Positions 11,600 to 24,599 of a stretch of 64,000 nt of DNA are shown piece after piece. The notes under the pieces are model-generated. The model did no database searches. It was given only the letters and a program-made list of their open reading frames with translations, and was not told the origin of the DNA. Made by a program: the position numbers and the translations under genes. Position 1 is the stretch's first letter. Every line of letters begins with the position of its first letter. The stretch lies in contig JAODTK010005420.1 of assembly GCA_026419785.1 (NCBI GenBank), positions 248,001 to 312,000 on the forward strand, read 5' to 3'. The DNA is from Sclerodactyla briareus. Taxonomy: Eukaryota; Echinodermata; Holothuroidea; Dendrochirotida; Sclerodactylidae.

Positions 11600-14500
11600 T
11601 CATAAGTATCACAACCTAGTAAGTAACTTAATTCATCAACATCATGTCAGATCCCTACAATAATCAAGGGGTCTAGTGATCAGTATAGTGATCAAATATA
11701 TTCCGATTCCACTGAAACGGTGGTTAGAAAAATATGGATATCACACAACGTATCTTTTACTTCGTCCCAAGAGTTGGCTATTTTTGGTTTTTTTTTTGTT
11801 TTGGGGCGCCCCATGACGGCAAGCTGTTGCACACATACTTTTATGCGAATAACTATGATAGTACTACGAACGCTTGGTCATCGTCAAACGTCCATAACAT
11901 CTTATCAGTGGGTGACAAGAAGAGTCGGCGCATTGGCAAAGACCCGAGCCACCCGGGACAACACAAGTGTGGATATTTACCATCTGGGAAAGGTTATTAA
12001 TATATTCAAGCGTAGATCATGGACGCATATTTTTCTATCCAACAGCAGGCGTACTCTCAGCCGAGTTGCTGAAAGGATTGAGTACTGCATATATCGCATT
12101 AGTGTTATTCCGCAGTTATTTCTTTCCAACCAATTAACACCAATAGGCGGTGGGCCGAAGCTTGAATTAGCTAAAAATTCGGTGTTTGACCCCCTAAAAG
12201 GGGCCTCAACAAAATTGGTGATGAAATGAAAGCGAATGATGTCCGGAACAAAATACTAAAGTTCAAAGCACAAACGGGACATGAGCGCAGGGGGGGGGGG
12301 CGTTGAATAGGGCCCTCTTAAAATGGGGGTTTGATAGAGTAAATTAAGACATGTGCAGTTTATTGTGTGATACGCCGAAAATTTGAACCTTACGCACCAA
12401 AACTCTATAATTACACTTCAAAATCATATACGAGGAGGGGTAATGTAGGCCTGATTGAACACAGAGGACCCGGGAAGGGGGGATAGGTGGGTGTCACAGT
12501 GGTATACTAACGCGATACGAGTACAAGTGTGTACGATAAGCGAAATTATGTATCTTGGCAGTGAAAGCCTAGAAGAATATAAGAATGACCTATAGATAGG
12601 TCATTTATTTTGCTATAAGGGAAGGGGTAATGAAAATAAAGAGGATGGGACAATGGGTGAGGTTCTGGTGGTTGGTTAGACGGACATCGGTTAATACTAC
12701 ACATTCCAGGAGTCCACTTACTTAACAAAGTAATTAACTTGACAATCACGGACTGGCCGGATTTCACAGAGGGAACAACGTACGCCATGCCAGTTAATGT
12801 CCATCCAAACTAGGCCGTGGCTTCACAAGGGGGGGGGGCAGGAGGGGACAGCCGCCCCATTGCAGAATTATAGAGGACGCCAAAACGAAGGTAGGCCCGG
12901 CAAGGATTTTTTGTTTTTATATAAAAAACAACAAACAGAAATTAAGGAAATGTTACAGCCAAAAGAGATTTTGTCCCACGGAAAAAAAAAAACACATCCA
13001 ATCATTTATACCCCAACCCCTGTCAGTTACTCAGCTACGCGCCCCTGGAAGGCTGAAAACCTGCGGTACGATACAGTTATGTTACGTGTAAGTCACAATA
13101 GTGCCAAGCAGCTACAGCCTACAGCCCACCTCGGGAAAATATTATTTGAGGTATACCACGGGCGTCAGTGGTCAGCGCGCCCGCATGAATTTCTCAATAG
13201 TACAAATACAATTATTTGAAAATGACACACTGGACAACGATCCTTGTTACCAAGGACCCAACTTCTAGATTATATTTTTACGTGATTTGGCCGTTGGGAT
13301 TATAAAAGAGCGAATTTGAACCGACCTTGGAATTGAACTCAAATCATGAAAGTGTGAACAGTTGCACAAATTACAGCGGTGATTTCGATGAAGCCAAACT
13401 TTAGTCATGAAATTGTGGACCTGCCAGAAGGGCGAGGACAGATGGGACACTGACGTGACATAACACACCGGGAGAAACAAAGGGGAATATTCAATTGTTA
13501 TTGGGTTTTATGGGGACAATGTTTTCCCATTTGCGACAGGGTTGTGTGGAATAGTACTTGCAGGTGAGGAAGCGTAATTAGCAGCAATGCGAGCTGCGGT
13601 CATTCCACAAACCTAAAAAGCCTATTAAAATGTCCTTCGGTTCAATAAATGTTCCAGGATCGAAAATTACAACTGGCATCAGAAGTATGTGAACATGGAA
13701 AATTACAAAGAGGATGAACATGGGAAGCATGCTTGACAAGTTCTGGGGGCAAGCTGGGAAGTTGGGCGCCTGTATGACTTAAGTAGACATGGCTTCAGTG
13801 GTGCCAACTGAAGATAAAACAAGTATACTATAATCCTCCCCCAAACGGAAGAGATAAGGAGCGTAAAACGACGCGAGATTAATATGGAATGTAAGAGTAG
13901 TGTAGCCAAAGTTTCTGTAGCCACAGTGTAACCCCTCCCCCAACCTATGCCGTACGGGTCGTTGATCTCGAGGACGATCTAAAGGGGGGGGGGGGGAGGG
14001 GCGCAGAGCAGATCTCTTGCCCACCTACAAACTCCCCTCGTGACGCCATGAACATAAGGCCTCCATTTTTAACTAGCAGGAAGTCCTCGGTATCCATCGC
14101 AGACTGTTTTCGGTTAGCTGCCTCAATGTCGATAATCCTTCCACTTTGCGAGAGAGCTGACGCCCCTCTGTGGAATGGACATGGCAGGTTGCAGGTTATA
14201 TTGAACGAAGATTATTTTTACAAACCCTGAGAGAGTACATGGGGGATACAAACATACCTAAGGCCGGTGCCCCACCCCCCGCTCCTTTGAAAAGACTACT
14301 GAACATATGTGAAAAAAATCGATCAGGATTGCAGCCCGCCATTTTTCAAGTGTGAGGCCTCAGGGCATCCATCAATCAGGGATGAAACTAACAGGCCAAA
14401 GCCAGTTTAATAGCGGTTTGTAATACAACATCGGTGGCAGTTAGTTAGTGTTTGAGTGGAACGGCAATATGTAAATTTGCAAAACATCGTTATTTGTGGT

Positions 14501-17400
14501 CAAGAAACAAGGAGCGGGAAGATGGTATAATTTGCCGTCTATCGTGAAGTACCCATAGACACGTAGGGGTTACAAACGGGGGGCGGGGGGGGCTTCATAT
14601 GTTAAATGCCCAGCTAGTCTCTACGTGAAAATTATTTGCAGCTGACAATGAGACGCGACACATGTAATTGTACGCGGATCTTGTACCCTAGTACAGATTC
14701 GATCCTATATTCGGTAAGTATATCCATTGAAATAATAAAAGCAAAGTATTTTTCCCAGAACGGTACCACATTGTTGTGGAGCACTGGCGGAAAGGAAAGG
14801 ATCATGCACAACCGGGAATGGATTAGCGGGCTGCAGAAGTATGCAGGGGCTTCAAAAATTTTGCGGAAGATACCAAAACCGATGGTTATTAGCTGGTTGG
14901 CAGCTGAGAAAGGCCTTTCCCATTAATTGAGAGACATAGCTACTCTCCAAAAAATACGGCTTTCGCAACACATAGTGCGGCGCTCTACTAGACGGTCACG
15001 CCCTAAATATATTTTCCCCGTCCAATAATATTGACTCTAACTGGGACAGGCTCTCGACGACACTGCGCATGCCTGACAAAAATCATGGGCATTGTCACTA
15101 CTTTACATGTAAGGCTAATACCAACATTGTTCAGTTTTCAGCCCAAACAAGAACAAGAAGATATTGATGAAAATACAATGTTGGTTGCAGTGTGGATTAA
15201 CATGTTAGGGGAGCAGAGGGGAAACGGGGGAGCGAGAACCAACTGAACATTCAGGGGTGTACAGCGGCATCTGAAGTTAGGGGCTCATGAGCAATGGGGA
15301 GGGGAGATTCGCTTATAGCAGTGAAGAGGTTAAAAACTAAGTGTGGAAAAATGATAATAAACATGGGGGGATTTACCAAAGTGGGGTCGCAACCGCCATT
15401 CTCCCGGAAACCCCTCCCTCCCTGGACACCTCCACCCGAAGCCTAAGTGGCTGCGCCTTTCGTACCGTACCGGTTGGTTTTTAAAAAACATTTTGGTTAG
15501 TGTTTAAGAACGTCGTATTCCAATGATCAATGTCTGGTAGCGGGCAAGCTGACCGTGGATAGAATGGAGCAATTCAACACCAGTAACATGTGGTTATCAA
15601 AAACACTCTGGAAACTTTTGCAAATGTGTTAAATCATTTCTTAGAAATATTTCCCGAAACAAAATCAGAAACCCAGTTTCATTACTCCTACTGATGAAAA
15701 AAACATGAATCCAAAACTTCAAGTTCTAGGACCTAACATGAAGATGTCGCAGCAAAAAGAGAAATAGTGAACGACACCCTTCCTCAGCTCTTCACTGTGA
15801 ATTATGCGGTTAAAGACTATGCTCGGTTACTTGGTCCCCTAGTGACAAAAATGAAGAAAATAAAAAGAAGAAAAAGGGCCTCTACCGAGAGACGAGATTC
15901 GGACACGCGAAGAAAAGTTTATGTCCCTTAGCGTCAATTAATGTACCACGACACAGCTACAGACACGGTATTTAGAAATAGTGATTTCATCCCGTCGATA
16001 TTCACTAGGTTCACAAGGCCTCCGCTTGTCTTCCGATTTCCTTGTTCTTGCCGCGTTCCGTCTTTGCATATCTTTGAACCTGGTGTAACACTCCTTTGTC
16101 TGATCGCTGGCGATACCAGATTACTTCGAAACTCTGTAGTTAGATCATGTGTCTGCGATTGTAAGTCGTTGGAAAGTTTTGGATAGGTATTGACTGCTCG
16201 TTATTATTACAGAACTTTTCCCATGGTACTGTACAATAAGACGTCTGTTGCTTTCATCAGTTGTCGTTCTGAAGCAACAATATGGATGGATCTTTCCTAT
16301 ATTCTTAGCTACGATGTTGCCAGGTTTTTCTGGAGGAACAGTTCCAATGACTGGGCCAGGAAGCTCTATAGTTGTATTGAATCATTTGATTATGCTCAGC
16401 CAAAAATCAACACACGTTTTATAAGAAAAAAAAAAAAACACTGAGCCATGGGAGAGCGCGGTACCCTTGAAGCCTTTGATATACTCCGTAACTCAAATGT
16501 ATACAATTGTTTACAACTCAAACTAGTCTGGCTGCGAGGATTGAACAAATTCAAAACATGTTGGGCGAATAATTTCCCCTGGTCCAGTTATAGGACATTG
16601 ACTGTTGTAATGTCTAAAAATAATACAAGGAGAATATCGTATACCGCCTGAACATATTTTTTCCTCAAGTATAGAATTCCTCCCAAATGTTCTTTGTTGG
16701 GCGAAAAAATAACCTTTTACTTTCATCTTAATCTAACCATTTTCTAAACGTCCCCCAATAAACAACGAATTTTGCTGATAGTTACGAAGGAACACCATAA
16801 CACCAATAACACCAATACAGGAGAGGTCTTTCTGACCTACCATTATCGTTGTCACAAAGTATTTCTTGGCCAGTATGGTACTTGCCCTGCCAAAAACTAT
16901 CGTGCATTTAGAGGCAGCGGTAGGTTATAAGTATTCTGATGATTGTAAGAGTTGATTCCTTAGGCCTTTGTAGTCTTTTCACGTTCGCCCTACATTATCA
17001 AGCCCAGAATTAATTGGTTTAACTTCGTGGATATCATATCATTTCATTTTAGTTACTGGCTCACCCGCGTTATTTTTTATCTCTTCCACGTAATTTTTTG
17101 GTAAGTTCCCCTAATTTGCTTCGTTTCTGGGTGAGCCACATTTTAAATATGGAATTCCTCAATACAAATATCCCATCGCCTCCTATATCTGGGGGATGGA
17201 ACGGCCGTGCCCAGCTACAAGACAAGAAAACGTTACGGAAACGTCTTCAAATGCAACGAGACCTTGGTAAACCGGTTTTGTATTTATTGTGATAGTTTAT
17301 ACAACTGTTTGTTCCTAATTCATCAACCCCCCAACCTCGGGTTGTTCACTCACTTACTTATCACTTATATGTCGTATATGTCGTGATGTCATGGTGCGCC
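11600..17400. other. Unassigned stretch without supported genes
   Basis: The longest frame is 169 codons (plus, 11720-12229). It has no recognisable motif and no support from splice sites or neighbours. Other frames near 12797-13219, 14636-14926 and 15941-16444 are similar. Poly-G runs occur near 12291, 12829 and 13984. The DNA may hold decayed repeats that cannot be assigned by eye. Confidence 0.45.
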
Positions 17401-17419
17401 AATTGCCTTTCTACTTTGC

Positions 17420-18030
17420 AGTGCGATCTTGTCAGTCTGCTTCCAGTTTATTGACGTCTTGCCCCTGTGTTTTCTGTTTTCCTATCCCCGCCCCCTCCCA
17501 TCTCTTTTCCTGAAGGAGTTGTTTCCGGAGCCATGTGATCTGAGAATATATCCCATGTACTGTTTTCTTCTCCTCTTGATCTCTTCAAATGTCTCATTTG
17601 TTATCCTCTCTGTAAAATCTTTCTGTAATCACATCTCGAACGTTTCTGTTTTGTCCTGTATTTCCTTTGATATCTTGGTCCTTCCGAGGCGAGTTGAGAG
17701 TATAAGCCCCCATCAGTCTCCTTCTCTCTGTTAGGTTCAATCTCTTACTGGTAGCACGTTTTTCAGCTTAATGAGGGTCCTTCGCAATTGCAATTTTCCC
17801 TCGCTTTCACCGCACTGTTGCACCGCCTGTCGTTGTTCTTTTGTCTTTGTCTTTTGTCTTTGTCTTTTGTCTTTGTAATGTTCATCCTCAGCCCAAGGCT
17901 TCCACTCTGGTTTCAACTTCTTCCACTACTCGTTGCGAATTGTTCCTCGTTTTCTGCGGTGCCATTTGCATACCTTCGATTATTGACATTTCGTCCACCA
18001 ATCAGCGATATCCGAGCTGTCACGGCTTCG
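17420..18030 (-). pseudogene. RTE-like reverse transcriptase relic (C-terminal half)
   Basis: Read on the minus strand, broken frames carry the landmarks of the second half of a non-LTR (RTE-like) reverse transcriptase. At about 17950-18010 the segment GRNVNNRRYANGTA sits where the catalytic YADD box is expected, followed by AENEEQ and then LGLRMNITKTK, the usual GLxxNxxKTK motif. Near 17540-17585 the segment IKRRRKQYMGYILRS matches the common RRxxxxGHxxR motif of the C-terminal region, followed by a basic GRGR stretch. The YADD aspartates read as NG, and stops and frameshifts interrupt the frame, so it cannot be active as read. A 13-base tandem repeat replaces sequence directly after the KTK box. 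Confidence 0.7.
17838..17876. repeat. Short tandem repeat of CTTTTGTCTTTGT
   Basis: About three copies of a 13-base unit made of TTTTGTC and TTTGTC. It lies inside the antisense RT relic at the position encoding the KTK box and lengthens it into a run of K, T and D codons, so it probably arose by slippage within the retroelement. Confidence 0.8.
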
Positions 18031-18374
18031 CCTCTCGAAAGTGAGTGCACAAACAATTAATTGAACCGCAATATGGCGAGTCACGATGCATGCTGGCTAA
18101 CTGAGAAACCGGAAGGCCAGACTATTCGAGCTTGAGAGGGAGATCAACAGCAGGACGCCCAAATTATGTCCCTAACGCAACGCAAAGAGAACTTCACGTC
18201 CTCCAACTTTAACGGAAGCTCACAATGACTGTAACAGTACTGCCAGACGGAATAACGTATCATATATGTAAATTGGGACTTAACATAGGCCTTCACAGTC
18301 CAATGGTCAGAAATTACGGTAGAAACGGAAGTACTTTTTAATCTAAATGGCTGATAAAAACCAACATACACAAA

Positions 18375-18965
18375 CCTATAACCTCGCTTTCCAATGACCA
18401 TGTTGCCGACAATACCAAGATTGGTTAGCGCCCCGTACACAACTGGTTATGTGATTTAATCCAAGCACCACATCACTATTCAAACCAATATGGCTTCCGT
18501 AAAAAATACTCCACGTGCCCTGCTGCCCCCTAAATTTGCTGATGACAGCCCCTAGCAACGGGGAATCGATTGCTGTTATCTTTATTGACCTCTTGAATTC
18601 ATTTGATACAATTGACTATGAAATGTTACCTCTGAAAGTTGGTATGCTTATGGTTTGAAAGTGTGTCAGGAGTTCCCCCCAATTTTATTGTCATTTTACA
18701 ATGCTATTACACAATTAACGCTAATTACCAACAACAGTTGTCCAACTAAGGACCTTTGCTCTTCATTTTGTTTATTAATGAATTTGCCATCATCGCACCA
18801 AGAGCCCATTTTATTCCTGGTACACACTATACGACAGTCTTCTACCATAAGAAACATACCATAACTCCACGATTGCAACGGCGAGAAAAAATTGATGCAA
18901 ATACTGCAGTTATAACATTGATGAACATTGATTTGAAATACATAGATACCGTGCGGGGAGCATAA
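18375..18965 (+). pseudogene. CR1/Jockey-like reverse transcriptase relic
   Basis: Plus-strand fragments in changing frames carry four ordered RT landmarks. These are NQYGFRKKYST (18484-18516), the finger motif before the palm; FIDLLNSFDTID (about 18580-18620), the A-box with its catalytic aspartate; GPLLFILFINEF (18750-18788), the B-box; and TTVFYHKKH (about 18832-18858), which follows the position of the catalytic ADD. The spacing fits an RT with only small losses. The ADD aspartates are not readable and several frameshifts are needed, so it is a relic or a badly sequenced copy. A minisatellite begins immediately after it. The family was assigned from motif style only. Confidence 0.75.
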
Positions 18966-18968
18966 TAC

Positions 18969-19295
18969 AGATGGCAGATACGTAGTGACCACTGTGAGGA
19001 ACATTCGATGGCAGAAGATGGCTAGTGTTAACAGTGAGGACATTTACACGGCAGGTATTTAGTGATGACAGTGAGGACCTTATATGGCATACACGTTTTG
19101 ATACATGAGGAACATTGGAATGCAGGTTCCAGTAGTGATATAATGGAAACATTAAGATGGCTACACGTATTGATAACAGTTTAGAAGCATTAGATGGCAG
19201 GTACGCAGTGACAACGTGAGGAAGCATTAGATGGCAGGTACGTAATGATAACATGAGTACCATTGATGGCAGTACTAGTGATAACAGTGAGACTT
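18969..19295. repeat. 36-37 bp minisatellite, about nine units
   Basis: The unit is roughly GATGGCAGGTACGTAGTG followed by ATAACAGTGAGGAACATTA. The ATGGCAG box recurs at about 18971, 19008, 19050, 19084, 19119, 19157, 19194, 19230 and 19265, giving spacings of 34-42. Units differ by substitutions and small indels. A 143-codon open frame on the minus strand here is only the repeat read in one phase. Confidence 0.85.
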
Positions 19296-19965
19296 GAGAG
19301 ATAATGCGATCTGGAACACTCAAACGTAGCGCTGGTACCATGCGGTGACATATGACTGATAAATTGATCCGATTGATTGGTCTTCGTACGTACCGAACGC
19401 CGAATAGTTCGTATACATCACTTAATTTAATTCACCGGAATATTACTCTACATATCTATAATAACGGAGACAAGGGTAATTTCAAACCGCCTCATTTCAA
19501 TTTTCGACTTCTTACTGATCAATGTCAAACCCCCACTTGTTTACAGTCCTCGATTATTAGCATAGTATACTTGAACGTTCCGTGTTCTCCATCTGCACTT
19601 ATATCGAACATCTCCACAGTGTGGCATACCATATTATATTCCACGTCATCGTTAGTCAGTCATATATTCATTTTTCAGTCATGAATATTATACCCATATC
19701 TCCGTCCCTGAACATTGTTTCGAGCATTCTCACATTTAGGTTCATCACAAGGAGCGTGATTTTAGCCAGTGAATTTTTTTTTCCGCTTCCATCTCATTCA
19801 TTTTCCTGACAAATTCTCATACAAATTGAATACAGAATTATCTTGAAGTATAAGATATACTGTGAACCATTGACACAGCACCATGTTTAATAGGAATCAA
19901 TATGTGGCTGAAAAAGTATTGGGTATGTTGAAACAGGCCTTTCAGCTTGTCAATTGTTGGAATCC

Positions 19966-20262
19966 TCAAAAACATCTGATATAAATAAATCGAAAGATGA
20001 AAGGAGAGATGCCACACTTGTAGTTTGACACGTGACCTTCGTAGACAGTGTGACAAATATCAAGATTCATGAAGTTCCTAACTGGGAACCACTGTCGTGA
20101 AAGGAGGAACCAAGCCCGGCTTGTACACTCTTCTCTCCTTCTATGAAGTTTTATCAATGCATGGTGGCAGTTCCAAATGAACTGAGACTTGGTAGGCGTT
20201 GTCGCTACATCCAAATTCCCCATAAATATCAAGCCTTCCAGTACAGTCCCATTCCCAATCAA
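19966..20262 (-). CDS. Unassigned 98-codon protein-like frame
   Basis: This minus-strand frame contains segments such as LEGLIFMGNLDVATTP and RREECTSRAWFLLSRQWF, with normal composition and no low-complexity sequence. I do not recognise the product. A possible splice acceptor (CTAATAG) lies just upstream on that strand, but no donor or second exon was found, and it abuts the RT relic that starts at about 20270 on the other strand. It could be a host exon, part of another mobile element or a chance frame. Confidence 0.2.
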   Translation of the reverse strand: MIGNGTVLEGLIFMGNLDVATTPTKSQFIWNCHHALIKLHRRREECTSRAWFLLSRQWFPVRNFMNLDICHTVYEGHVSNYKCGISPFIFRFIYIRCF

Positions 20263-20269
20263 CTATTAG

Positions 20270-21321
20270 AGACTTGGAATGAATTACCATCCCCTGTTTA
20301 AGGAAAGCCCCAGTTTCGGAAGCGAAACTACCCCAGACCGACAGTCAAACTAGGCGTTTGCCTCAGGTCATGGGCAAATTCCCTTGGTGGGTTTTTAAAT
20401 ATTGCTCACATGAAATTGCTGATATCTTCACATTCAATTGTTAAATTGAAGTATCCAGCCAAAGCACTGTCCCCCTTCTGATTGGAACTTGCCAAACGAC
20501 CCCTGTTCCAATAAGGATTGGGGCAACCACTTGTGCAAATGATTATCGCCCTATTGATCTCTCGATCCTAGGGTCCAATTGTCTGCAGAAATTTATTGCT
20601 TTCATACTCACACTGACCAGTGAGGAGCATGGGGGTGATCCAAATCAGTTTGCCTATAAAAAGGGCCACTCCATGCGCTTATCGCAATCTGACCCTGTGT
20701 TCAAGGCAAATAGTGATCGTCTGACCGCAAAACAGACACCTTATCTAAAGTCTATTCTTTACTTCAATCAAAGTGCATTTAATACTGTTTTTTTCCAAAT
20801 CGTCTACTCGATGACCTGTGACTTCCATGCATGAACCCATGGCTTGTTTCACTGGCTCAAGGACTTCTTACAAGGGTGGCCAAGCGGCATTAGTTTTTCT
20901 GCGATATTGTGGAGATCTTGGCCTCATTCATGTCTACTTAAAAATAAAGTCAACCATGCTGCGAAGAATGAATTCGAAAGATTTGTAAAAGCATTCGCAT
21001 AATCATACACAACCCACTCCATAATGATTTTAACTCTCTGTGCATAGAACCAAGTACAATTTAAGGAATGCTGCTGCAAAAAACTCATTATTTACACAGG
21101 GCTACTTTGTTTATTCAACATGTGCTCTCGACTTTTCTGTGAATTCCCAGTAGTGACGTGTCATGTTCTGCTTTTAATGTTCTTGATGTCCCCGAAACTC
21201 TTACGTTGTTCTAAATTGTTGTATGTTAACTTCCCACTTTTATTGTCTTATCTTGCATATATTTATTTTCCTATTTATAAGTTTGAATTCTCCTGAAAAT
21301 AAACGACAAACAAACAAACAA
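20270..21321 (+). pseudogene. Non-LTR retrotransposon relic with 3' tail, internally deleted
   Basis: The segment CANDYRPIDLS (about 20535-20570), then DPNQFAYKKG (about 20636-20667) and FNQSAFNTVF (about 20763-20795), are ordered motifs of a non-LTR RT (NDYRP, QFAY and the A-box). WLKDFLQG follows at about 20850-20875. Shortly after this the sequence jumps to a C-terminal stretch with an HNPLH segment (about 21007-21022), so the B-box, the catalytic YADD and the thumb are missing. An untranslated tail follows and ends at 21304-21321 in an ACAA repeat after GAAAATAAACG, as expected for the 3' end of such elements. Frameshifts occur throughout. The style resembles CR1/Rex-type elements of animals. 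Confidence 0.75.
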
Positions 21322-21324
21322 GGC

Positions 21325-22925
21325 CAGCCGTGCCACACACCGTTACTAGTGCATGCCTGATGCTTTCTGAACACCAACATCCTCGTTGTGATACCCAAAG
21401 GGGGTTTTAGAGCGATACTAAGCAGAACAGAAGAGGCGTGACTCCATTCATATAAGAAACCCAGAATAACGATCGGACAGATTGTCACTGTTAATATACC
21501 ACCCGAAAAAGGACCTAGCGACAATTCGTAAATGTATGATCTAATATTGTGCTTGACTGCTTCTGGATTCTAGGCTCTAGATGTTGTAAAAACCTGTGCA
21601 GATGCAAAATACTGAATGAAATCATTAACCTGTCATGCTCAAGAGCTGTCGTTTGGATCTCGAATAGACCTATATATTGATGTCTAGTACAACTCTAGGA
21701 GAATACACCATTTTTGATTTACGAAATTCCAGTACATTCACATCAGGTGGACGTGAACAACTCCAACAATTACATCACGCCCACAATTATCAAATTAACG
21801 CAAGGAGATTCAAGGTGGCTGTTATTGACACTAACCTAATAGTGTTGCTAATGTGGAACACCCCACAACTATTTGCACTACAGCCATTATGAAACGGAGC
21901 ATTATACGACAGAAAGTGGCAGAAACTCATTAGAAAGACCAGTTTAGGGTGAGTTTTGCAGTTAAAGAACCACATGAAGGAGCAAATTGGAATAAAATGT
22001 TGAAGTAACTTGTCTATTACGAACGTTTTCGGGATTCCCATCTCCTCTGCAGGTAATGAGTCAACAATTGCGATTAGTCTCTTGAGTCTCCAATGACAAT
22101 CAAATAACACAATCAATACAATCAAAAACTACCTAAGCCGAAAGGAAGATGCTATGTTGGTATAGAGCTGTTTATTCAGACTGGTTTTGAACTTCTTGAT
22201 ATAAAAGCTTATTGACTAGGGGGGGGGGGGGTGATTTCATGTCAAACTCTGTGTTCCACTGGCTAGATTGAACATTGTCTGAATTAGGCAGTTTATTGCA
22301 TCTTGTACACTTGCTGATGTGATCGTGGATAGCATGGTGCTCACCGACCTTGATAGCCAAGGTCGGTTTAGTCTACCGAGTAAGTTTTGGTTCTCACACG
22401 AGAGCCCCCCCCCCTCCCGAAATAGAAAATCTTCGCTTTCAGGGGCGTAGGAGTCCTTTCTTCCAAGGAGCAGTCTTGGCCCACTGTGAAAGTACTGAAA
22501 ACAAAACGACCACTTTCAATTGAAACAGATTTGAAGTAGCCAGTTCAAGTTTTTTTTCAGAATCACAGAAGCGTGACCGATGAATGGAATACTTATTATA
22601 CAGTCGGGTTATTTCCTCATCTAATCTTCTCCTTGGATTTAGTTTTCTATTGAGAAATCTGATGAACGTCCATGAGAAAATCCTATTAGGATAACCATTT
22701 GAGAGAAGATCTGTTTCAGTAGAAAGACATCCATCATGAAGATAAGATCATTTGCTGCACACAGCAAAAGCTCGGTTAAGAGGCAATTTATCAATCCATC
22801 TCCCATCTCCCTGGACACATTGCATGAAAATTAAGATCCATTATGGTTTAGGCTTCTGTAAACTTTCAGCCTCTCACACTCCTGTTTCTAGTAATCAAAA
22901 GCATGCGTTTGGACGAACCCTCATG
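21325..22925. other. Unassigned stretch without supported genes
   Basis: Only short frames on both strands (up to 111 codons, minus, 21790-22125) with no recognisable motifs. A G run lies near 22219 and a C run near 22407. Confidence 0.45.
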
Positions 22926-22930
22926 CGTTG

Positions 22931-22948
22931 ATGTGTGTGTGTGTGTTG
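22931..22948. repeat. GT microsatellite at the 5' edge of a satellite array
   Basis: A short run of TG dinucleotides directly precedes the first satellite unit. A GT tract also lies at the same edge of the array at 36.1 kb, and GT-rich sequence precedes the array at 40.6 kb. Confidence 0.8.
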
Positions 22949-23500
22949 ACGCCTAACCTTGTCCAACACGATAAATCTACCTCACCTGATGGATGAACGT
23001 CCATCGCGTGCCTTGTCCGATCAAGGTTTGAAATTAGTAACGCTCCCTTCATGAGGAGACACGAAACTCTCATTGTTTTTGGTGTGGACCGGGGGTCCAG
23101 TTTTGGGATTTTTTTTTTGGAATTGTGAAAGCTCGTTACAAAACGATAACTCTACCACACCTGCGATGGATTAAGCTCATCCTTGGTATTTGGGTTCATG
23201 ATTCAGATCGCCTATTGTTTTGGGGTCAGATCGGTGGTCATCTGAGGTCGAAAGAGGTCAACTCTGGAATCTTGTTAATACGATAAGTCTAAGGATGCCT
23301 GATTCGATAAAGTTGATATTCAGCATGCAGTTCTCTTATGGGGAGTACAGGACCCTACATCGCTTTGGTGTGGACCGGGATCGGTGTGGGAAAATTGATA
23401 ATTTGGCCCATTTTAGCTCGTTACCACGATAACTCAACTCCCCCTGGAATGGAGGAAGCTCATACTCGTATATGGGTGCCCCATATTAGGTCTTATGGGG

Positions 23501-23565
23501 AGTAAAGTAAAGTAGTAAGTAGAAATAGTAGTAAGTAAGTAAGTAAGAAGTAAGTCAGTAAGTAG
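23501..23565. repeat. GTAA/AAGT microsatellite inside the satellite array
   Basis: Imperfect AAGT tetranucleotides interrupt a satellite unit after its GGGGAGTA box and explain the longer spacing (about 414) to the next unit. It probably grew by slippage from AGTAAAGTA in the unit. Confidence 0.85.
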
Positions 23566-24541
23566 GGGGCGTATAACTATTGCTCCAAGTAAGGAAATTG
23601 GTTGTTTCGCACATTAAATCCAATCATACAAAATATATAGTATAAGAATATGTATCAGAGTACATACAGATAGAAACTGATAGATAAGAAATGTCAAGAT
23701 AAAGACTATTTCCATAAAAACCAGCGACTTAACGATTACGGAGTACAGGATCCCTTTTTTTGGGACAGGGGTGCGTTTTGGGAACATGAAATTGTGAAAC
23801 ATTTATATTTGTGCAAAGTCGTTGGCTCGTAACACGACGACTCAACTCCACTTGGATGGATGAAGCCTCATGCGGGTATATGGTTCCAATAATGATTACC
23901 TAATTTCTATTGTTTTGGGGTCAGGTCCAAGGATCATCTGAGGGTCAGGAGAGGCAAAGTCTGAAATCTTTGTTAACACTATTAGTCCAGAATGTCTGAT
24001 CCGATCAATTGAAATTCAGTATAGCAGCTCGCTTATGGGCAGTACAATACAGGACTCTAAATTGTTTTTGGTTAACGGAGTCAGTTTGGGAAAATGGGAA
24101 ATGGTGCATAATTTGGATAATTTAGCAATAGTTTAGCTCCGTTACACGATTACTCAACTCCACGTGGATGGATAGCTGCTCCTTGTTTTGGTATAGGGGT
24201 TTCCCCATGATAATTACATCATTTCTGTTGTTTGTGTTCAGGTCAGAAGTCATCTGAGGTCATGAGAGGTTGAAGTCTGAAAATATGATAACGATAAGTT
24301 CCAAATGCCTGGTTTGTCCAGGTTGAAATTCGCATACATCTTTCTCATGGGGAGTATAGGGACCCATGTGACACATTGTGACCCATTTGGTGAAGGAAGG
24401 GTGTCAGTTTTAGAGAAAATGAAATCGTAAAAAAGACTTTTGGCCGATCAGTTTCACTAATAAATCGACCCACCTGGAGTAGAAGCTATACGTGAATGGG
24501 GTTCCCATACTGAGGATATGATCCCTATCGATTTGGGAAGC

Positions 24542-24554
24542 AGGTCAAAGGTCA
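24542..24554 (+). promoter_or_regulatory. DR1 nuclear-receptor-type site in a satellite unit
   Basis: AGGTCAAAGGTCA is two AGGTCA half-sites separated by one base, the arrangement bound by RXR heterodimers, HNF4 and COUP-TF type receptors in animals. It lies in the GGTCAGGTCA box that recurs in every satellite unit; other copies are degenerate. Function here is inferred from the motif only. Confidence 0.4.
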
Positions 24555-24599
24555 TCTGAGGGTCGACGTCTGGAAATCTTGTTGAGGACCGTGAGCCCA

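Noticed and set aside
11720-12229. 169-codon open frame on the plus strand
   Set aside because: No domain, no splice context, and it reads through a TTTTTTTTTG patch. A frame of this length is expected by chance somewhere in 64 kb.
18910-19341. 143-codon open frame on the minus strand
   Set aside because: It is the 36-37 bp minisatellite read in one phase; the encoded pattern repeats with the DNA unit.
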